This document shows positions 7,689-16,625 of a DNA stretch of 64,000 nt, in pieces. A program made the translations under genes and the position numbers. The notes beneath the pieces were generated by a model. That model did no database searches and had not been told where the DNA came from. It saw nothing but the letters and a program-made list of their open reading frames with translations. Source of the stretch: an uncultured Anaerolineae bacterium (GTDB lineage Bacteria > Chloroflexota > Anaerolineae > Promineifilales > Promineifilaceae); contig CALEAD010000033.1 in NCBI GenBank assembly GCA_937943625.1, forward strand, positions 1 to 64,000, in the 5' to 3' direction. The number at the start of each line of letters is the position of its first letter. Within the stretch, counting starts at the first letter, position 1.

Positions 7689-8282
7689 TCAGGCAACGGC
7701 CGTTTCCATTTGCTTATATCGCTCTTCCGGTGGGTGCAGCCTGGGACGCATCAGGTCAACAATCACCTGCGAAAAAGAGCCATCCCGCATGCGCACCATC
7801 TCATACGGCAGCCGGTACAAAATTTTCCAGATGCCTTCGTTATCATTGCGAATATCGGCCGTTAACAACCTGACGCCATCGCGCCGCGCCACTTCTATGA
7901 GCTTGTTCATCAACCAACTCCCAATTCCCTGCTTCTGCATCGCGTCAATAACCGACATGGCCGCATCAGCCGTGCCTTCCCCTGTGCAAACATAGCGCGC
8001 GGCGGCAACGGCCGCATTCGCCAAACCAGGCAAATCAGCAAACACAATCAGACCACCGCTACGCTGCTTCGTCGTCTGCGCAATTCGTTCTGCCTCTTCC
8101 CACTTGCGCCCTTCACTCACATTTTCCAGCGGTTGATTAAAGCGCATATAACGGCTGTCTGCGCTCATCTGCTCAAATATTTGCACCAGGTAAGGCGCAT
8201 CGGTCGGCAGAAGCGGCCGTGCCCGCACCCGTAATCCGGTGCGGGTGGTGAATTCTTCAAACAATCTCATGTTATCTTTCAT
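7689..8282 (-). CDS. GNAT-family N-acetyltransferase
   Basis: A 197-residue single-domain GNAT protein that should transfer an acetyl group from acetyl-CoA to an amine; the substrate is unknown. It contains RARPLLPTDAPYLVQIFEQMSADSRYMRF at the N-terminus, a beta-4 strand (GLIVFADLP...AAARYV), a short acetyl-CoA loop region (MQKQGIGSWLMNKLIEVA, i.e. Q-x-x-G-I/x-G) and RLLTADIRNDNEGIWKILYRLPYEMV. Similar domains are the C-terminal part of some acyl-CoA synthetase-associated (PatZ-like) acetyltransferases. ATG 8282 is chosen for its GGGAG at a good distance. It is divergent from the dynamin gene. Confidence 0.85.
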   Translation of the reverse strand: MKDNMRLFEEFTTRTGLRVRARPLLPTDAPYLVQIFEQMSADSRYMRFNQPLENVSEGRKWEEAERIAQTTKQRSGGLIVFADLPGLANAAVAAARYVCTGEGTADAAMSVIDAMQKQGIGSWLMNKLIEVARRDGVRLLTADIRNDNEGIWKILYRLPYEMVRMRDGSFSQVIVDLMRPRLHPPEERYKQMETAVA

Positions 8283-8556
8283 AGATTCGCTCCCAATGAC
8301 GCATTGCGTTATATACAGAGAATAGCATAAGCCTATCCAGAAGGCAAGTAAGAAAAAAGGCATGATTCACGCTTCGGTAAACTGCGCTTTACAATTTCCT
8401 GACCGGACAAAGTCAGGTCAAACAACAAACAAGTAATCTACAATGCAACCTTTTTTCCATACCCGCGTATTAAGCATTGTGTTATACAATGAGCCCGTAC
8501 AAGCGGTAAAACCTGACACCATCCAGGCAGCACAGCCTGCAAAAAGGGAAAGCACC

Positions 8557-11205
8557 ATGAGTCCAAAAGAAAAAAACGATAAATACACAGAACTTGCGCA
8601 AACCCTATCCGCCCTGCCCCACATCAGCCCTCCCCAGGTCGCACAGTGGGTTGAACTACAGCGCACCATTGACCAGACCCGCGACTACCTGATTCGCGCC
8701 GTACCGCAAGCACAGTTTAGCATAGATGAGGCGCAAAAGATACTGGCACAGCGCACCTATACCCTCATTTTCTTTGGTGGCACGGGCGTGGGCAAAAGCA
8801 CGCTGATTAATGCCCTGCTGGGGCGTAACTTGCTACCAACGGGTGCAGTCACGGCCGTTACCGGAACCATTGTCTACATCGAGCAAGCAAAAGAAGGGGA
8901 AGCTGAATCCCTCACCCTCAACTACTGGAGCCGCGACGAGTTTGCCGGGCGCGTGCGCCGCCTCTGCCAGCTGGCGCAAATTGACGGCTTCGACATCACC
9001 AACGATGGTGAACGCGAGCAGGCCGCCAACGACATCAAGCAAATCATCGCTGACGGCAAAGAGAACGCCAAGACAGAACGCGACGAATACCTGGAAATCC
9101 TCCTCGACTGCATCACCTCCTACACCAACAACAAAGAACTGTTCAAAGCGGGCACCCCCCTCCCGCAAAGCCTAGCACTGGAGAATGAAGATTCCTACAA
9201 ACACCTGCGCGAAGATGGCTTCAAAGGCAGCAGCCAGCGTCAGATCCGCCTCATCAAATCTGCCACCTTCAAAATTCACCCCAAGGCCGGCGTGCCCAAC
9301 CTGCTTATGAATGGCTACCTGCGCATCGTAGACGTGCCTGGCCTGGGTGCAGGCATGAAGCTACACGAAGCCATCACCCTGGAAGAAATGAAGCGCGAGG
9401 ATGCCATGATTGTGCTGGTGACCGATGCCGGACGCCAGCGCGTGGATGAGCTGAAATCGCTATCGGCCGTAAACTGGATCAAAGAAAATCGCCTCTTTGG
9501 CCTCAGTGGCGGCGACCTGGATGAAGCCGCCAGCAAAATTTTTATGGTGGTGAACGGCGCAAACGTGCGCCAGGCATTCGACCGCCTCAACTCCGGCCTG
9601 CCAGAAGCCGAACTAGAAGTGAAGGAGGTCACGCGCTACATTGCTCCCAATTACTGGGAGCGATACCGCGACCGCGGCCACAATCGCCCCTACTTCCTGG
9701 TCATGGCGCCCCCTGCCCTCTACGTGCAAGACCCAGACAATGCGCCAGAAGAATTCGCCAGCGAGACCGAGCGCATCATGAAGGCATTCAGAGACCAATT
9801 GGGAAACGTGCCAACGGGCGATCCATTGCACCCTGATAGCAAAGAGGCCTTGCTGGCCCTTAGCGAAATTCCCCTGCTGCGCGAGCGGCTGGTAGCCCTC
9901 ATCAAAACAGAGCGCGTGCGCAGCCAGCTACGCGAAGCATCCACACGCATTCGTAATGCGCTGCAAAGCCTGCGCTTCTACTACGAAAAGCAGTTGGCCG
10001 CGCGCGGTGTGCAGCCTCCCTTTGCCAGCAGTTGGGAGCAGCTGCAAGAGCGGCGCTATGAAAACGTGCTACGGCGGCAAAGCAAAGAGCTGCCGCGCGC
10101 CTTCCACAATGCGCTGCTAGAACTGAGCGCACGCACAAACAGCGATGAACGCTTCCGTGCCTTGATGCGCCCCACCTTTAACGGTATCAAAGGCATGGTG
10201 CAGAATGCCATTCAGCGCGAGGTGGAAACGCTGCTCGATAGCTATGGCACGGAACATTGGGATGACCGCGACGTAACTTATGATAATCTGGTGTGGGGCA
10301 CGAGCGGCATTGAAGTGCCGATCAAGCGCATTCTTTACCAGGTGGAGCTGGTGATGCAAGAGTCTGTCAGCCAGTTCGTGCCGCAGATGGCGGATGTGGT
10401 GACCAATGAATTGCAACGCACCCTGGAAGCGCACGAGGTTTTTGCACGGCTGGAACGCGCGAGCTATGGTCAAGAGTATGTATATACGCTGCCGGGCAAT
10501 GGCGGCCTGACGCTGGCCGAAGCGTATGGCACAATTGTCAACCGCGTCGGGGCCAATTTCCGCCACGTTTGCCAGCAGGCAACAATGTATGAGCTGATGA
10601 AGCCTGATCGCTCGGTGCACAAGAAGCTGGAGGCTGCCGAAAAGGAGCTGGCCCTGCCCAGCAATGAGCGGCTATTGGATGTGGCGCTGTATGGCGTGGA
10701 GGCAGTACGCCGCGAAATGGCGGCTACTATGCCGGCGGCTACTATGCCGGCGGCGTCAGAAACGAAAACGGCCGTTTCCCCCGCAGACGACTTTGAGATC
10801 AAAATTCTAGACGCGCCCGCGCAGCCAGAAATTGACCTGGCCATCAACTTCCCCGGTGAGGGCCGCGCCATCGCGCCTGCTGAACTGGAAATGAGTTATG
10901 CCGAAAAGCTAGACAACATCTCCCTAAAGATTAACCGCATCTTCGGCGAGATTATCAACGACCTGTTCAGCGACAACGAACTGTTGCCGCGCCTGCGCCG
11001 CCTGTTTTGGCTGGAAGCGACCAAAGCGGAGCGTGACTTTACCAACTACCTGGTAAAACCAATGCTGAAAAACCACGACCGCAAGCTGCAAGAGCCAGAG
11101 CTGCGTGAAGCAATGGCCATTGACCTGGAATCGGTTTCAGACCTAGAAGAGCTGATGCGCGTCTGGGAAGGACTGCACAAACTGGAGACGGGTCTGGCCA
11201 TTTGA
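8557..11205 (+). CDS. Dynamin-like large GTPase
   Basis: An 882-residue dynamin-family GTPase. The G1 loop GGTGVGKST sits at about residue 73, T residues for G2 in the TAVTAVTGTIVYI stretch, and G3 DVPGLGAG at about 258. The canonical G4 (N/TKxD) is not evident; MVVNGANVRQ occupies the expected place. Long helical regions follow, as in bacterial dynamin-like proteins that remodel or protect membranes. No transmembrane helix is visible. A short 15-bp duplication gives MAATMPAATMPA near residue 730. ATG 8557 follows AAAAGGGA. It is the first gene of the plus-strand run that continues into the ubiquitin-like genes; a functional link is inferred from position only. Confidence 0.85.
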   Translation: MSPKEKNDKYTELAQTLSALPHISPPQVAQWVELQRTIDQTRDYLIRAVPQAQFSIDEAQKILAQRTYTLIFFGGTGVGKSTLINALLGRNLLPTGAVTAVTGTIVYIEQAKEGEAESLTLNYWSRDEFAGRVRRLCQLAQIDGFDITNDGEREQAANDIKQIIADGKENAKTERDEYLEILLDCITSYTNNKELFKAGTPLPQSLALENEDSYKHLREDGFKGSSQRQIRLIKSATFKIHPKAGVPNLLMNGYLRIVDVPGLGAGMKLHEAITLEEMKREDAMIVLVTDAGRQRVDELKSLSAVNWIKENRLFGLSGGDLDEAASKIFMVVNGANVRQAFDRLNSGLPEAELEVKEVTRYIAPNYWERYRDRGHNRPYFLVMAPPALYVQDPDNAPEEFASETERIMKAFRDQLGNVPTGDPLHPDSKEALLALSEIPLLRERLVALIKTERVRSQLREASTRIRNALQSLRFYYEKQLAARGVQPPFASSWEQLQERRYENVLRRQSKELPRAFHNALLELSARTNSDERFRALMRPTFNGIKGMVQNAIQREVETLLDSYGTEHWDDRDVTYDNLVWGTSGIEVPIKRILYQVELVMQESVSQFVPQMADVVTNELQRTLEAHEVFARLERASYGQEYVYTLPGNGGLTLAEAYGTIVNRVGANFRHVCQQATMYELMKPDRSVHKKLEAAEKELALPSNERLLDVALYGVEAVRREMAATMPAATMPAASETKTAVSPADDFEIKILDAPAQPEIDLAINFPGEGRAIAPAELEMSYAEKLDNISLKINRIFGEIINDLFSDNELLPRLRRLFWLEATKAERDFTNYLVKPMLKNHDRKLQEPELREAMAIDLESVSDLEELMRVWEGLHKLETGLAI

Positions 11206-11235
11206 ACAAGCGTGGCAGCTGAGCCTGCTAAAAGG

Positions 11236-11291
11236 CCCGAAGGGTTTGAAACTGCCGCTGCTCTAACCCTTAGTGAGCAAAACCCTTCGGG
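11236..11291. repeat. Inverted repeat between the dynamin gene and the next gene
   Basis: CCCGAAGGGTTT (11236-11247) and AAACCCTTCGGG (11280-11291) are perfect 12-bp arms around a 32-base loop that contains a further copy of AACCCTTAG. No U tract follows, so read-through into the downstream genes is likely. Confidence 0.75.
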
Positions 11292-11335
11292 TCTCAGGGG
11301 TCTCCGAGGCTGCGCTTGTAAAAGGAATATGGATA

Positions 11336-11564
11336 ATGGACCACTTAGGTACTAACCTCCCTTACCTGACAGTGATGAGCTGTTTGGTGCTGCCGCTGTT
11401 GGCTGTATACCTGGGCAGCATTGTCTGGGGCCTATAGCGACGCGGAAAAACGAGGCAAATCTGGTCTTTTGGTGGCGCTGCTGGTTCTGCTGGCACCCTG
11501 GCCGCTAGGTCTCATCATCTGGCTGCTCATCCGCCCTCAGCAAAAGCCGCCGATTTACTATTAG
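11336..11564 (+). pseudogene. Small two-helix membrane protein, broken by a frameshift in a G run
   Basis: ATG 11336 opens a frame encoding one membrane helix (LTVMSCLVLPLLAVYLGSIVWG) that stops at TAG 11435-11437. Shifting frame at the GGGG run (about 11427-11430), as if one G had been lost, continues smoothly with AYSDAEKRGKSG, a second helix (LLVALLVLLAPWPLGLIIWLLI) and RPQQKPPIYY, ending at 11562-11564. The restored protein of 76 residues resembles small two-helix proteins with a YSDAE-R-GKSG loop. The cause may be a sequencing error in the homopolymer, a real mutation, or programmed slippage. It lies 12 bases before the next gene in the cluster. Confidence 0.7.
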
Positions 11565-11576
11565 AAAGGGGTCGCC

Positions 11577-12845
11577 ATGGCAGAATCTGCTTTAACCCTC
11601 ATACAAACCCTGGCTGATGCACATCTACACTCGTTTGCCATGCGTCTGTGCAACTGGCTGGTTACTGAACTGAACCGCAGCAGTGAGCCGGTGCCCGATT
11701 TTACCGAATCGCGCGCGAAGGCGCTGCTGCGCGCGGCAAATGTCATAGATGATCCAACGCTGCACAGCTTTGCGTGGCTGATGGATGTGGAAACGGCCGT
11801 TGCCCCAGAAACGGCCGTGCGTCTGGCTCTTTATGACCTGCTCAGCGAAACCAACCTCACTGCCGCCGCCGAAATCCAGGCCATTGCCGCTGCAGCCACC
11901 CATTCCCAAAGCCTGTCACAGCCATCATCCATTCCCTGGCTTTCCCTGGCCGTAGCCGCCTACGCCTGGAAAAGCGAGTATCCCCTGCACCAGCTAGACC
12001 CCGCCTCACCCCCCAGAGAATTCAGCCCGGCGGGCCAGGTGGTCAAGCGTGCCGCATTCTTCCTGCGCCAACAGGTGCAGCGCAGCGCCACCGAACGAGA
12101 CAAGCTGGCGCGCAAGCTCGCCTACACCCCCCCCAGCCCTCCCAACCTGGAGCAACTGCGTGCCGAAGCACCCATCCCACCGCTGCCGCCCCACTTCCGC
12201 CCGCCCATACCTGTGCGATACCCTGAGGTGGCGCGCGAAACCCTGCAAATTACCCCTGACGAACTATTGCCGCCACCACCAGCGCCCCGCAGCAAGCCGC
12301 TAACCATGCGGCCAGAGGAGATGCCAGGCGATTCTGGCTCTGTGATGCGTATGCCGCCAATTCGCATTTCCGAAGAGCAAATTCCCCCCGAACGGCCGGA
12401 CCGCTCACAGGCGGCCCGCACCCGGCGCGCTGCCAACCCACCCGCAAATGCACCAACCGGTGCACCGATACGCACCACATCATCTGCCGGCAGCTTTAGC
12501 GATGGCGTGCGCCAGCTTTTTGGCCGCGGGCGCGAGCCGATGAAAAGCACCAAACTACGGGTGCTGGTAACAGAATATCCCGATGGGCCGGGCATTTATG
12601 GCTTACAGGTCAAGGTATCGTACCAGGGGGTAAAGAACTTCGTCGCCGGCACAACCAACCGCCAGGGGCAGTTCCTCTGCGAACTGCCCGTGCGCCTGCA
12701 CAGCGGCCTGACCTACGACGTAGACATAAGCTGGCCACCGGAGCTGGGCGGCAAGATAGAGCGCAAATCTATTACGCTGCACGCCGACCGTACTGAGTTC
12801 AGCCTGCCATTTTTCAGCCGCCTGAACAAAGAGTCAGCCAGCTAA
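11577..12845 (+). CDS. Unrecognised protein with proline-rich centre and Ig-like C-terminus
   Basis: A 422-residue protein without a recognised name. Residues 1 to about 165 are helical and Ala-rich (LADAHLHSFAMRLCNWLVTELN). About 180-320 is a Pro-rich disordered region with repeated PPxPP and charged stretches (LPPLPPHFRPPIPV, EQIPPERPDRS). The last 95 residues form a beta-rich domain, LRVLVTEYPDGPGIYGLQVKVSYQG...TNRQGQFLCELPVRLHSGLTYDVDI, which fits a carboxypeptidase-regulatory/Ig-like fold. No signal peptide or membrane helix is seen. AAAGGGG precedes the ATG. Its place 58 bases before the E1-like gene makes it a probable accessory of the ubiquitin-like system, perhaps a substrate or scaffold (inference). 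Confidence 0.7.
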   Translation: MAESALTLIQTLADAHLHSFAMRLCNWLVTELNRSSEPVPDFTESRAKALLRAANVIDDPTLHSFAWLMDVETAVAPETAVRLALYDLLSETNLTAAAEIQAIAAAATHSQSLSQPSSIPWLSLAVAAYAWKSEYPLHQLDPASPPREFSPAGQVVKRAAFFLRQQVQRSATERDKLARKLAYTPPSPPNLEQLRAEAPIPPLPPHFRPPIPVRYPEVARETLQITPDELLPPPPAPRSKPLTMRPEEMPGDSGSVMRMPPIRISEEQIPPERPDRSQAARTRRAANPPANAPTGAPIRTTSSAGSFSDGVRQLFGRGREPMKSTKLRVLVTEYPDGPGIYGLQVKVSYQGVKNFVAGTTNRQGQFLCELPVRLHSGLTYDVDISWPPELGGKIERKSITLHADRTEFSLPFFSRLNKESAS

Positions 12846-12903
12846 CCAATCAGCCGGAAAGCTGACATGCTAACAAACTGACTGGCTAAAGTAAGGAACC
12901 CTT

Positions 12904-14082
12904 ATGAGTGAAGAAACCCTGGTCATTACAGACCCCAACGCAGACCGCTACCATACATTTGGCTACATCAGCTGGTGGCGGCAAGAGGTGGTGCGCCAGG
13001 CAACGGTGATGGTCATTGGCGCCGGCGCGCTGGGCAACGAGGTGCTGAAAAACCTGGCCCTCATGGGCATTGGCCGCGTCGTCATTTGTGATTTCGACAC
13101 GATTGAAGACAGCAATCTTAGCCGTTCGGTGCTCTTTCGCGCTGCGGACAACGGCCGTCGTAAAGTAGACGCAGCCGCCCGTGGGGTGAAAGAACTCAAC
13201 CCCGATGTAGAAGTGATGGCCTGGCACGGCGACATCAACTTCGAAATGGGCTTAGGTGCATTTCGTCACGTAGATGCGATTGTGGGCTGTCTGGACAATC
13301 GCGAGGCGCGCCTTTCCATCAACCGCTTTAGCTGGGCGATCCAGAGGCCGTGGATTGACGGCGCCATTCAGGAACTGATGGGCATAGTGCGCGTATTTTG
13401 GCCAGGGCGTGGCGCCTGTTATGAATGCACCCTCACCGACCAGGATTATCAAATCATCGGTCTGCGCTACTCCTGCCCCCTGCTGGCACGCGAGAATTTG
13501 CTCCAGGGCAAAGTACCTACTACCCCCACTAGCGCGTCCATTGTGGCTGCATTTCAGACACAGGAGGCGCTCAAAATCATTCACAACCTGGAAGTACAGC
13601 CCGGCAAGGCCATCATGATCAATGGCCTGACCAACGACATCTACACAACCGAGTATCCAGAAAAAAAGGGGTGCCTTAGCCATTCCGCGCTCAGCCCCAT
13701 CATTGAGCTACCGCAGGCGCGCTCAGACAAGACAACGCTGACAGAGCTGCTGGCCATTGCCCGTGAGCAGCTGGATGATGAGGCGGTGCTGGAGTTTGAT
13801 GGCGAGATTGTCACCAGCATGGTTTGTCACAGTTGCGGCACGGAAGAGCCTATTTTCAAGAAAATGGCCCGTCTATACGAAAATGAGGCGACCTGCCCCA
13901 CGTGCAACGGCCGTCGTGACATGCAGCTCACCCATCGCATCACCGGTCAGGAACCCTACCTAGGGCGCACCCTGGCACAAATGGACCTGCCCCCACTGGC
14001 TATCATTCGCGGGCGCAATGGCAAAGAACGCGCCTACTTTGAGCTAACCGGCGATAAGGAAACGTTTTTCAAGTTTGTTTGA
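12904..14082 (+). CDS. E1-like ThiF/MoeB-family ubiquitin-like activating enzyme
   Basis: A 392-residue ThiF-fold adenylyltransferase expected to adenylate the C-terminus of the ubiquitin-like protein encoded next and hold it as a thioester. Visible features are the nucleotide loop GAGALGNE (39-46), CDFDTIEDSNLSR (62-74) with the Asp and Asn/Arg contacts of E1 enzymes, GCLDN (128-132), a CxxC at 172/175 and a candidate catalytic Cys191 in RYSCPLLARE. The E1-like crossover stretch PTTPTSASIVAAFQTQEALK follows. A C-terminal zinc ribbon (CHSC and CPTC, about 318-348) and a tail (RTLAQMDLPPLAIIRGR...YFELTGD) add to the basic ThiF unit. It differs from MoeB/ThiF by these additions and by its neighbours. 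Confidence 0.9.
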   Translation: MSEETLVITDPNADRYHTFGYISWWRQEVVRQATVMVIGAGALGNEVLKNLALMGIGRVVICDFDTIEDSNLSRSVLFRAADNGRRKVDAAARGVKELNPDVEVMAWHGDINFEMGLGAFRHVDAIVGCLDNREARLSINRFSWAIQRPWIDGAIQELMGIVRVFWPGRGACYECTLTDQDYQIIGLRYSCPLLARENLLQGKVPTTPTSASIVAAFQTQEALKIIHNLEVQPGKAIMINGLTNDIYTTEYPEKKGCLSHSALSPIIELPQARSDKTTLTELLAIAREQLDDEAVLEFDGEIVTSMVCHSCGTEEPIFKKMARLYENEATCPTCNGRRDMQLTHRITGQEPYLGRTLAQMDLPPLAIIRGRNGKERAYFELTGDKETFFKFV

Positions 14083-14204
14083 TAGGATGACTGGTTTAGA
14101 GCGTGGAGATTGGTTCTGCAATCCGCACTCGCCAGCAACCTGTAGCAGAAATTTGCGTATTAGTAAATAATTGTTTTGACAACACATCTGGAGGCACTAA
14201 ACAC

Positions 14205-14486
14205 ATGGCAAGTGTAAAAGTAATCATCTACGATCCCACAGGTTCCAAGAAAACCCCGGTTGAGCTTCCCGGTGACGTCCCGATGCGGCGGCTAATTCCC
14301 GCCCTGGTGAGCAAGATGGGTCTGCCCACCAGTCAGGGCGCTAATCCAATTACCTACCGCCTGGATCATCGCTCCTCCGGCAAGCGCCTGGCAGACGATG
14401 ACTCCTTGTTTGACGCAGGCGTAAAAGATGACGATATTTTGAGCCTGTTCCCTGAGGTAACGGCAGGCCAGGGGCGCCGGGCGTGA
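14205..14486 (+). CDS. YukD/EsaB-type ubiquitin-like protein
   Basis: A 93-residue beta-grasp protein and the likely modifier of the system. It has the ubiquitin-like order: beta hairpin ASVKVIIYDPTGSKKTPVELPGD, helix VPMRRLIPALVSKMGL, then YRLDHRSSGKRLADDDSLFDAGVKDDDILSLFPEV, matching the YukD family and ubiquitin's 'L-x-D-x2-T-L-x2-x-x-I-x-x-G-x-x-L' region. The tail after the fold is VTAGQGRRA; it does not end in Gly-Gly, so a JAMM protease may need to trim it to a glycine (TAG or QG). ATG 14205 follows GGAGG by 10 bases; an upstream in-frame start at 14103 lacks support. Confidence 0.88.
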   Translation: MASVKVIIYDPTGSKKTPVELPGDVPMRRLIPALVSKMGLPTSQGANPITYRLDHRSSGKRLADDDSLFDAGVKDDDILSLFPEVTAGQGRRA

Positions 14487-14784
14487 GGCGTGATAGACAC
14501 TGGAGATTGGAGAGCAAAGTGTGAAGACCAGAGGTGTAAGGCGCGATCCCGATTTGTTGATTTCACTAGCCTGGTTCACACTTTTGGGAAACGACGCTTG
14601 AAAATTTCCTGACTGCAGACGGCCGACCGTAGACCGTCCACTACTGGCAAAATCACGGTTATTAGATGTTTTTTGGATCTATATTTCGCAAAACCATACA
14701 TTTTTCAGCATGGCGTGAGCCAAACCAAGACCCAAACACGCAAATTTTGTTTTTGCCCGAAAAAATAGTCGAAAGGCAAGACCC
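14487..14784. other. Spacer between the ubiquitin-like and E2 genes
   Basis: About 300 bases without a supported gene. Bases 14600-14640 (TTTCCTGACTGCAGACGGCC and what follows) belong to the dispersed GACCGC repeat family found in many spacers of this window. The AT-rich part 14660-14760 could hold a promoter for the E2 gene, but no clear -35/-10 pair stands out. Confidence 0.5.
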
Positions 14785-15315
14785 ATGTTCGATATTCGTG
14801 AAAACCGCCTGCGGAATGATTACAAGCTGGTGCGTGAGCTGGTTAATCGCAGCGATTTTATCGAGGTGCTGGCCACAGAGAGCGATCCGCCAGACAAATA
14901 CCTGGTGCGCTTTACCTGTCGTGGCGTCGAGGCTATTCAGCCAAATGGTAACCCCATCTATCGCGACAGTCATGAAGTGGTGATCTATCTTCACGCTGAG
15001 TACCCGCTAAAGCAGCCGCAGTTAAAGTGGCAAACACCCATCTTCCACCCCAATATCCACGTCACGGGGGCGGTGTGCATTGGCGCCTGGTGGCCGGCAA
15101 AGACGCTGGATGAACTGCTGCTCACGCTGGGGGAAATGGTGCAATACAAGAATTATGAACCCCGCGACCCGATGAACTCGAAAGCCGCTGCCTGGGCCTT
15201 GCGCCACAAAAACTTCTTTCCCGTAGACAATCGTCCCTTGAAGGGTCAATCTCTGGCCGACCTGATTGTGCTTGGAAAGGAGGAAGAGGATGACCTCGGC
15301 ATCAACCTTCTCTGA
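14785..15315 (+). CDS. E2-like ubiquitin-conjugating (UBC-fold) enzyme
   Basis: A 176-residue protein with a nearly canonical E2 core, expected to take the activated modifier from the E1-like protein onto Cys98 and deliver it to targets. Motifs include Y-P-x-x-x-P-x-L-K-W (73-82), the HPN signature (88-90), TGAVCIGAWWPAKTLDELLL (94-113) with Cys98 before the conserved W and P, and EPRDPMNSKAA (125-135), equal to the 'P-x-D-P-x-N-x-x-A-A' of eukaryotic E2s. About 40 residues follow the core and end in acidic residues. AAAGG precedes the ATG. The 3' end overlaps the next gene by 26 bases, indicating a shared transcript. Confidence 0.92.
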   Translation: MFDIRENRLRNDYKLVRELVNRSDFIEVLATESDPPDKYLVRFTCRGVEAIQPNGNPIYRDSHEVVIYLHAEYPLKQPQLKWQTPIFHPNIHVTGAVCIGAWWPAKTLDELLLTLGEMVQYKNYEPRDPMNSKAAAWALRHKNFFPVDNRPLKGQSLADLIVLGKEEEDDLGINLL

Positions 15316-16504
15316 GCAGCCTAACCTGGGCCAGCCAGAGCAATCTGCGCGGCGCGCCGAGCAACAGCAAATGGATCGCAGCAGCCTGCCCACGCGCCAG
15401 CCTCCTCTGGCAGATGTGTGCTGGCTCCACCGTGAGCAGCCTGTGCCGGGTCAGCCTTATGTGATCATCAGCCAGCAGGCAATTCAGCAGGTGGATGCAC
15501 ACGCGCGCAGCAATTTGCGTACGGAGCTGGGTGGTGCGCTGTTGGGCAAAGCGTACCGGCATGAGGACAAGGTTTTTGTGGAGGTGCGAGCAGCGCTTAC
15601 GGCCGTTTCCGCCGATCATGGCCCGGTTCATTTTACCTTCAACGCGGATACGTGGGCGCAATTTCAGCAAGACCGCGCCGCATACTACCCTGACCTGGAT
15701 ATTGTCGGCTGGTTTCACACGCACCCGGCGCTGGGGGTCTTCTATTCCAGCGACGACGTGGTGGTGCATTCGGCGGCGTTTACGCTGCCCTGGCACGTGG
15801 GGCTGGTGGTTGACCCAAACAGCCAAGAAGCAGGCTTTTTTGGTTGGGTGAATGGGCAGTTGGCGCCATTTTCCGGCTGCTATGAGTTGTTGGAGCAGCA
15901 AGGTGAACCGGTCATGCCGTGGAAGATTGTGCGCACGGCCGTCTGGTATGATGGTGTGCAGGAAGGAGCCGACGTGCAAATTGGCGTCTATGCGCCGCCT
16001 GGCACCTTTTCCCGCTGGCCATCGCTGCCGCCCCAGGCAATTTTACTCCTGAGCATTGCCGGTCTGCTACTGAGCCTGATTTTGCTCATTGGTGGGGTTT
16101 TGCCGCTGGCAGCCAAAGCGGAACAGCTACAAGCAGCCGTCCTGGGGCTATCGGCACAGGCGTTGGCAGACACTAACGTGGCCGCCTGTGCAGACAGTCG
16201 CTTGCGGATTCTCACGCCGGTGTCGGGAACGGCCGTTTCCCAGGGCAGTTCTATCCCGGTTATTGGCACAACCACCTACCCAGACGCTGCATCCTACCGC
16301 GTAGAGCTTCGCCCCGCCGGTGGCGAAAGCTGGGCATTGCTCAGCAGCTCTCGCCGCAGCACGGAGTTGGGTCAGCTGGCGCTGTGGCGCACTGCCGATT
16401 ACCGACCAGGCCTGTACGAACTGCGCCTGACGGCCGTTGACCGCAATAACGTGCGCCTCAGTCAATCCCCCGGCTGCCAGATCAGCCTGGAGCTTGGGCC
16501 GTAA
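15290..16504 (+). CDS. Membrane-anchored JAMM/JAB isopeptidase
   Basis: A 404-residue protein with a JAB/MPN metalloprotease domain (about 55-200), a membrane helix (about 254-279, AILLLSIAGLLLSLILLIGG) and a C-terminal Ig-like domain (CADSRLRILTPVSGTAVSQG to CQISLELGP). The zinc and catalytic set is complete: Glu79 (RTELGG), His143 and His145 (HTHP), Ser153 and Asp156, matching E-xn-H-x-H-x7-S-x2-D. It should process the modifier's tail and/or remove it from targets, close to the membrane. ATG 15290 follows a strong AGGAGG and overlaps the E2 gene. The C-terminal domain would lie on the far side of the membrane from the protease. Confidence 0.9.
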   Translation: MTSASTFSEQPNLGQPEQSARRAEQQQMDRSSLPTRQPPLADVCWLHREQPVPGQPYVIISQQAIQQVDAHARSNLRTELGGALLGKAYRHEDKVFVEVRAALTAVSADHGPVHFTFNADTWAQFQQDRAAYYPDLDIVGWFHTHPALGVFYSSDDVVVHSAAFTLPWHVGLVVDPNSQEAGFFGWVNGQLAPFSGCYELLEQQGEPVMPWKIVRTAVWYDGVQEGADVQIGVYAPPGTFSRWPSLPPQAILLLSIAGLLLSLILLIGGVLPLAAKAEQLQAAVLGLSAQALADTNVAACADSRLRILTPVSGTAVSQGSSIPVIGTTTYPDAASYRVELRPAGGESWALLSSSRRSTELGQLALWRTADYRPGLYELRLTAVDRNNVRLSQSPGCQISLELGP

Positions 16505-16580
16505 TCTGTGAACCATTTGTCACCTCGCCACTTCGTCACCTTCACCCACCAATCAGGTTTGGCAACCTGGGTTACAGTTG

Positions 16581-16620
16581 CAAAACGGCCGTCAGCCGTC
16601 GGCGGTCATTTTCAAGGGAG
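16581..16620 (+). repeat. Dispersed GACCGC-family repeat end supplying a ribosome-binding site
   Basis: The stretch ACGGCCGTCAGCCGTCGGCG followed by GTCATTTTCAAGGGAG matches the leader of the minus-strand gene ending at 20553 and parts of other spacers. Its AAGGGAG is the Shine-Dalgarno of the JAMM gene at 16626. CAGGTTTGGCAACCTGG just before it (16555-16571) is a small palindrome that recurs near 42857. Confidence 0.65.
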
Positions 16621-16625
16621 TTGCT

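Noticed and set aside
14103-14204. N-terminal extension of the ubiquitin-like protein
   Set aside because: The start lacks a ribosome-binding site; GGAGG precedes ATG 14205, which fits the domain start.
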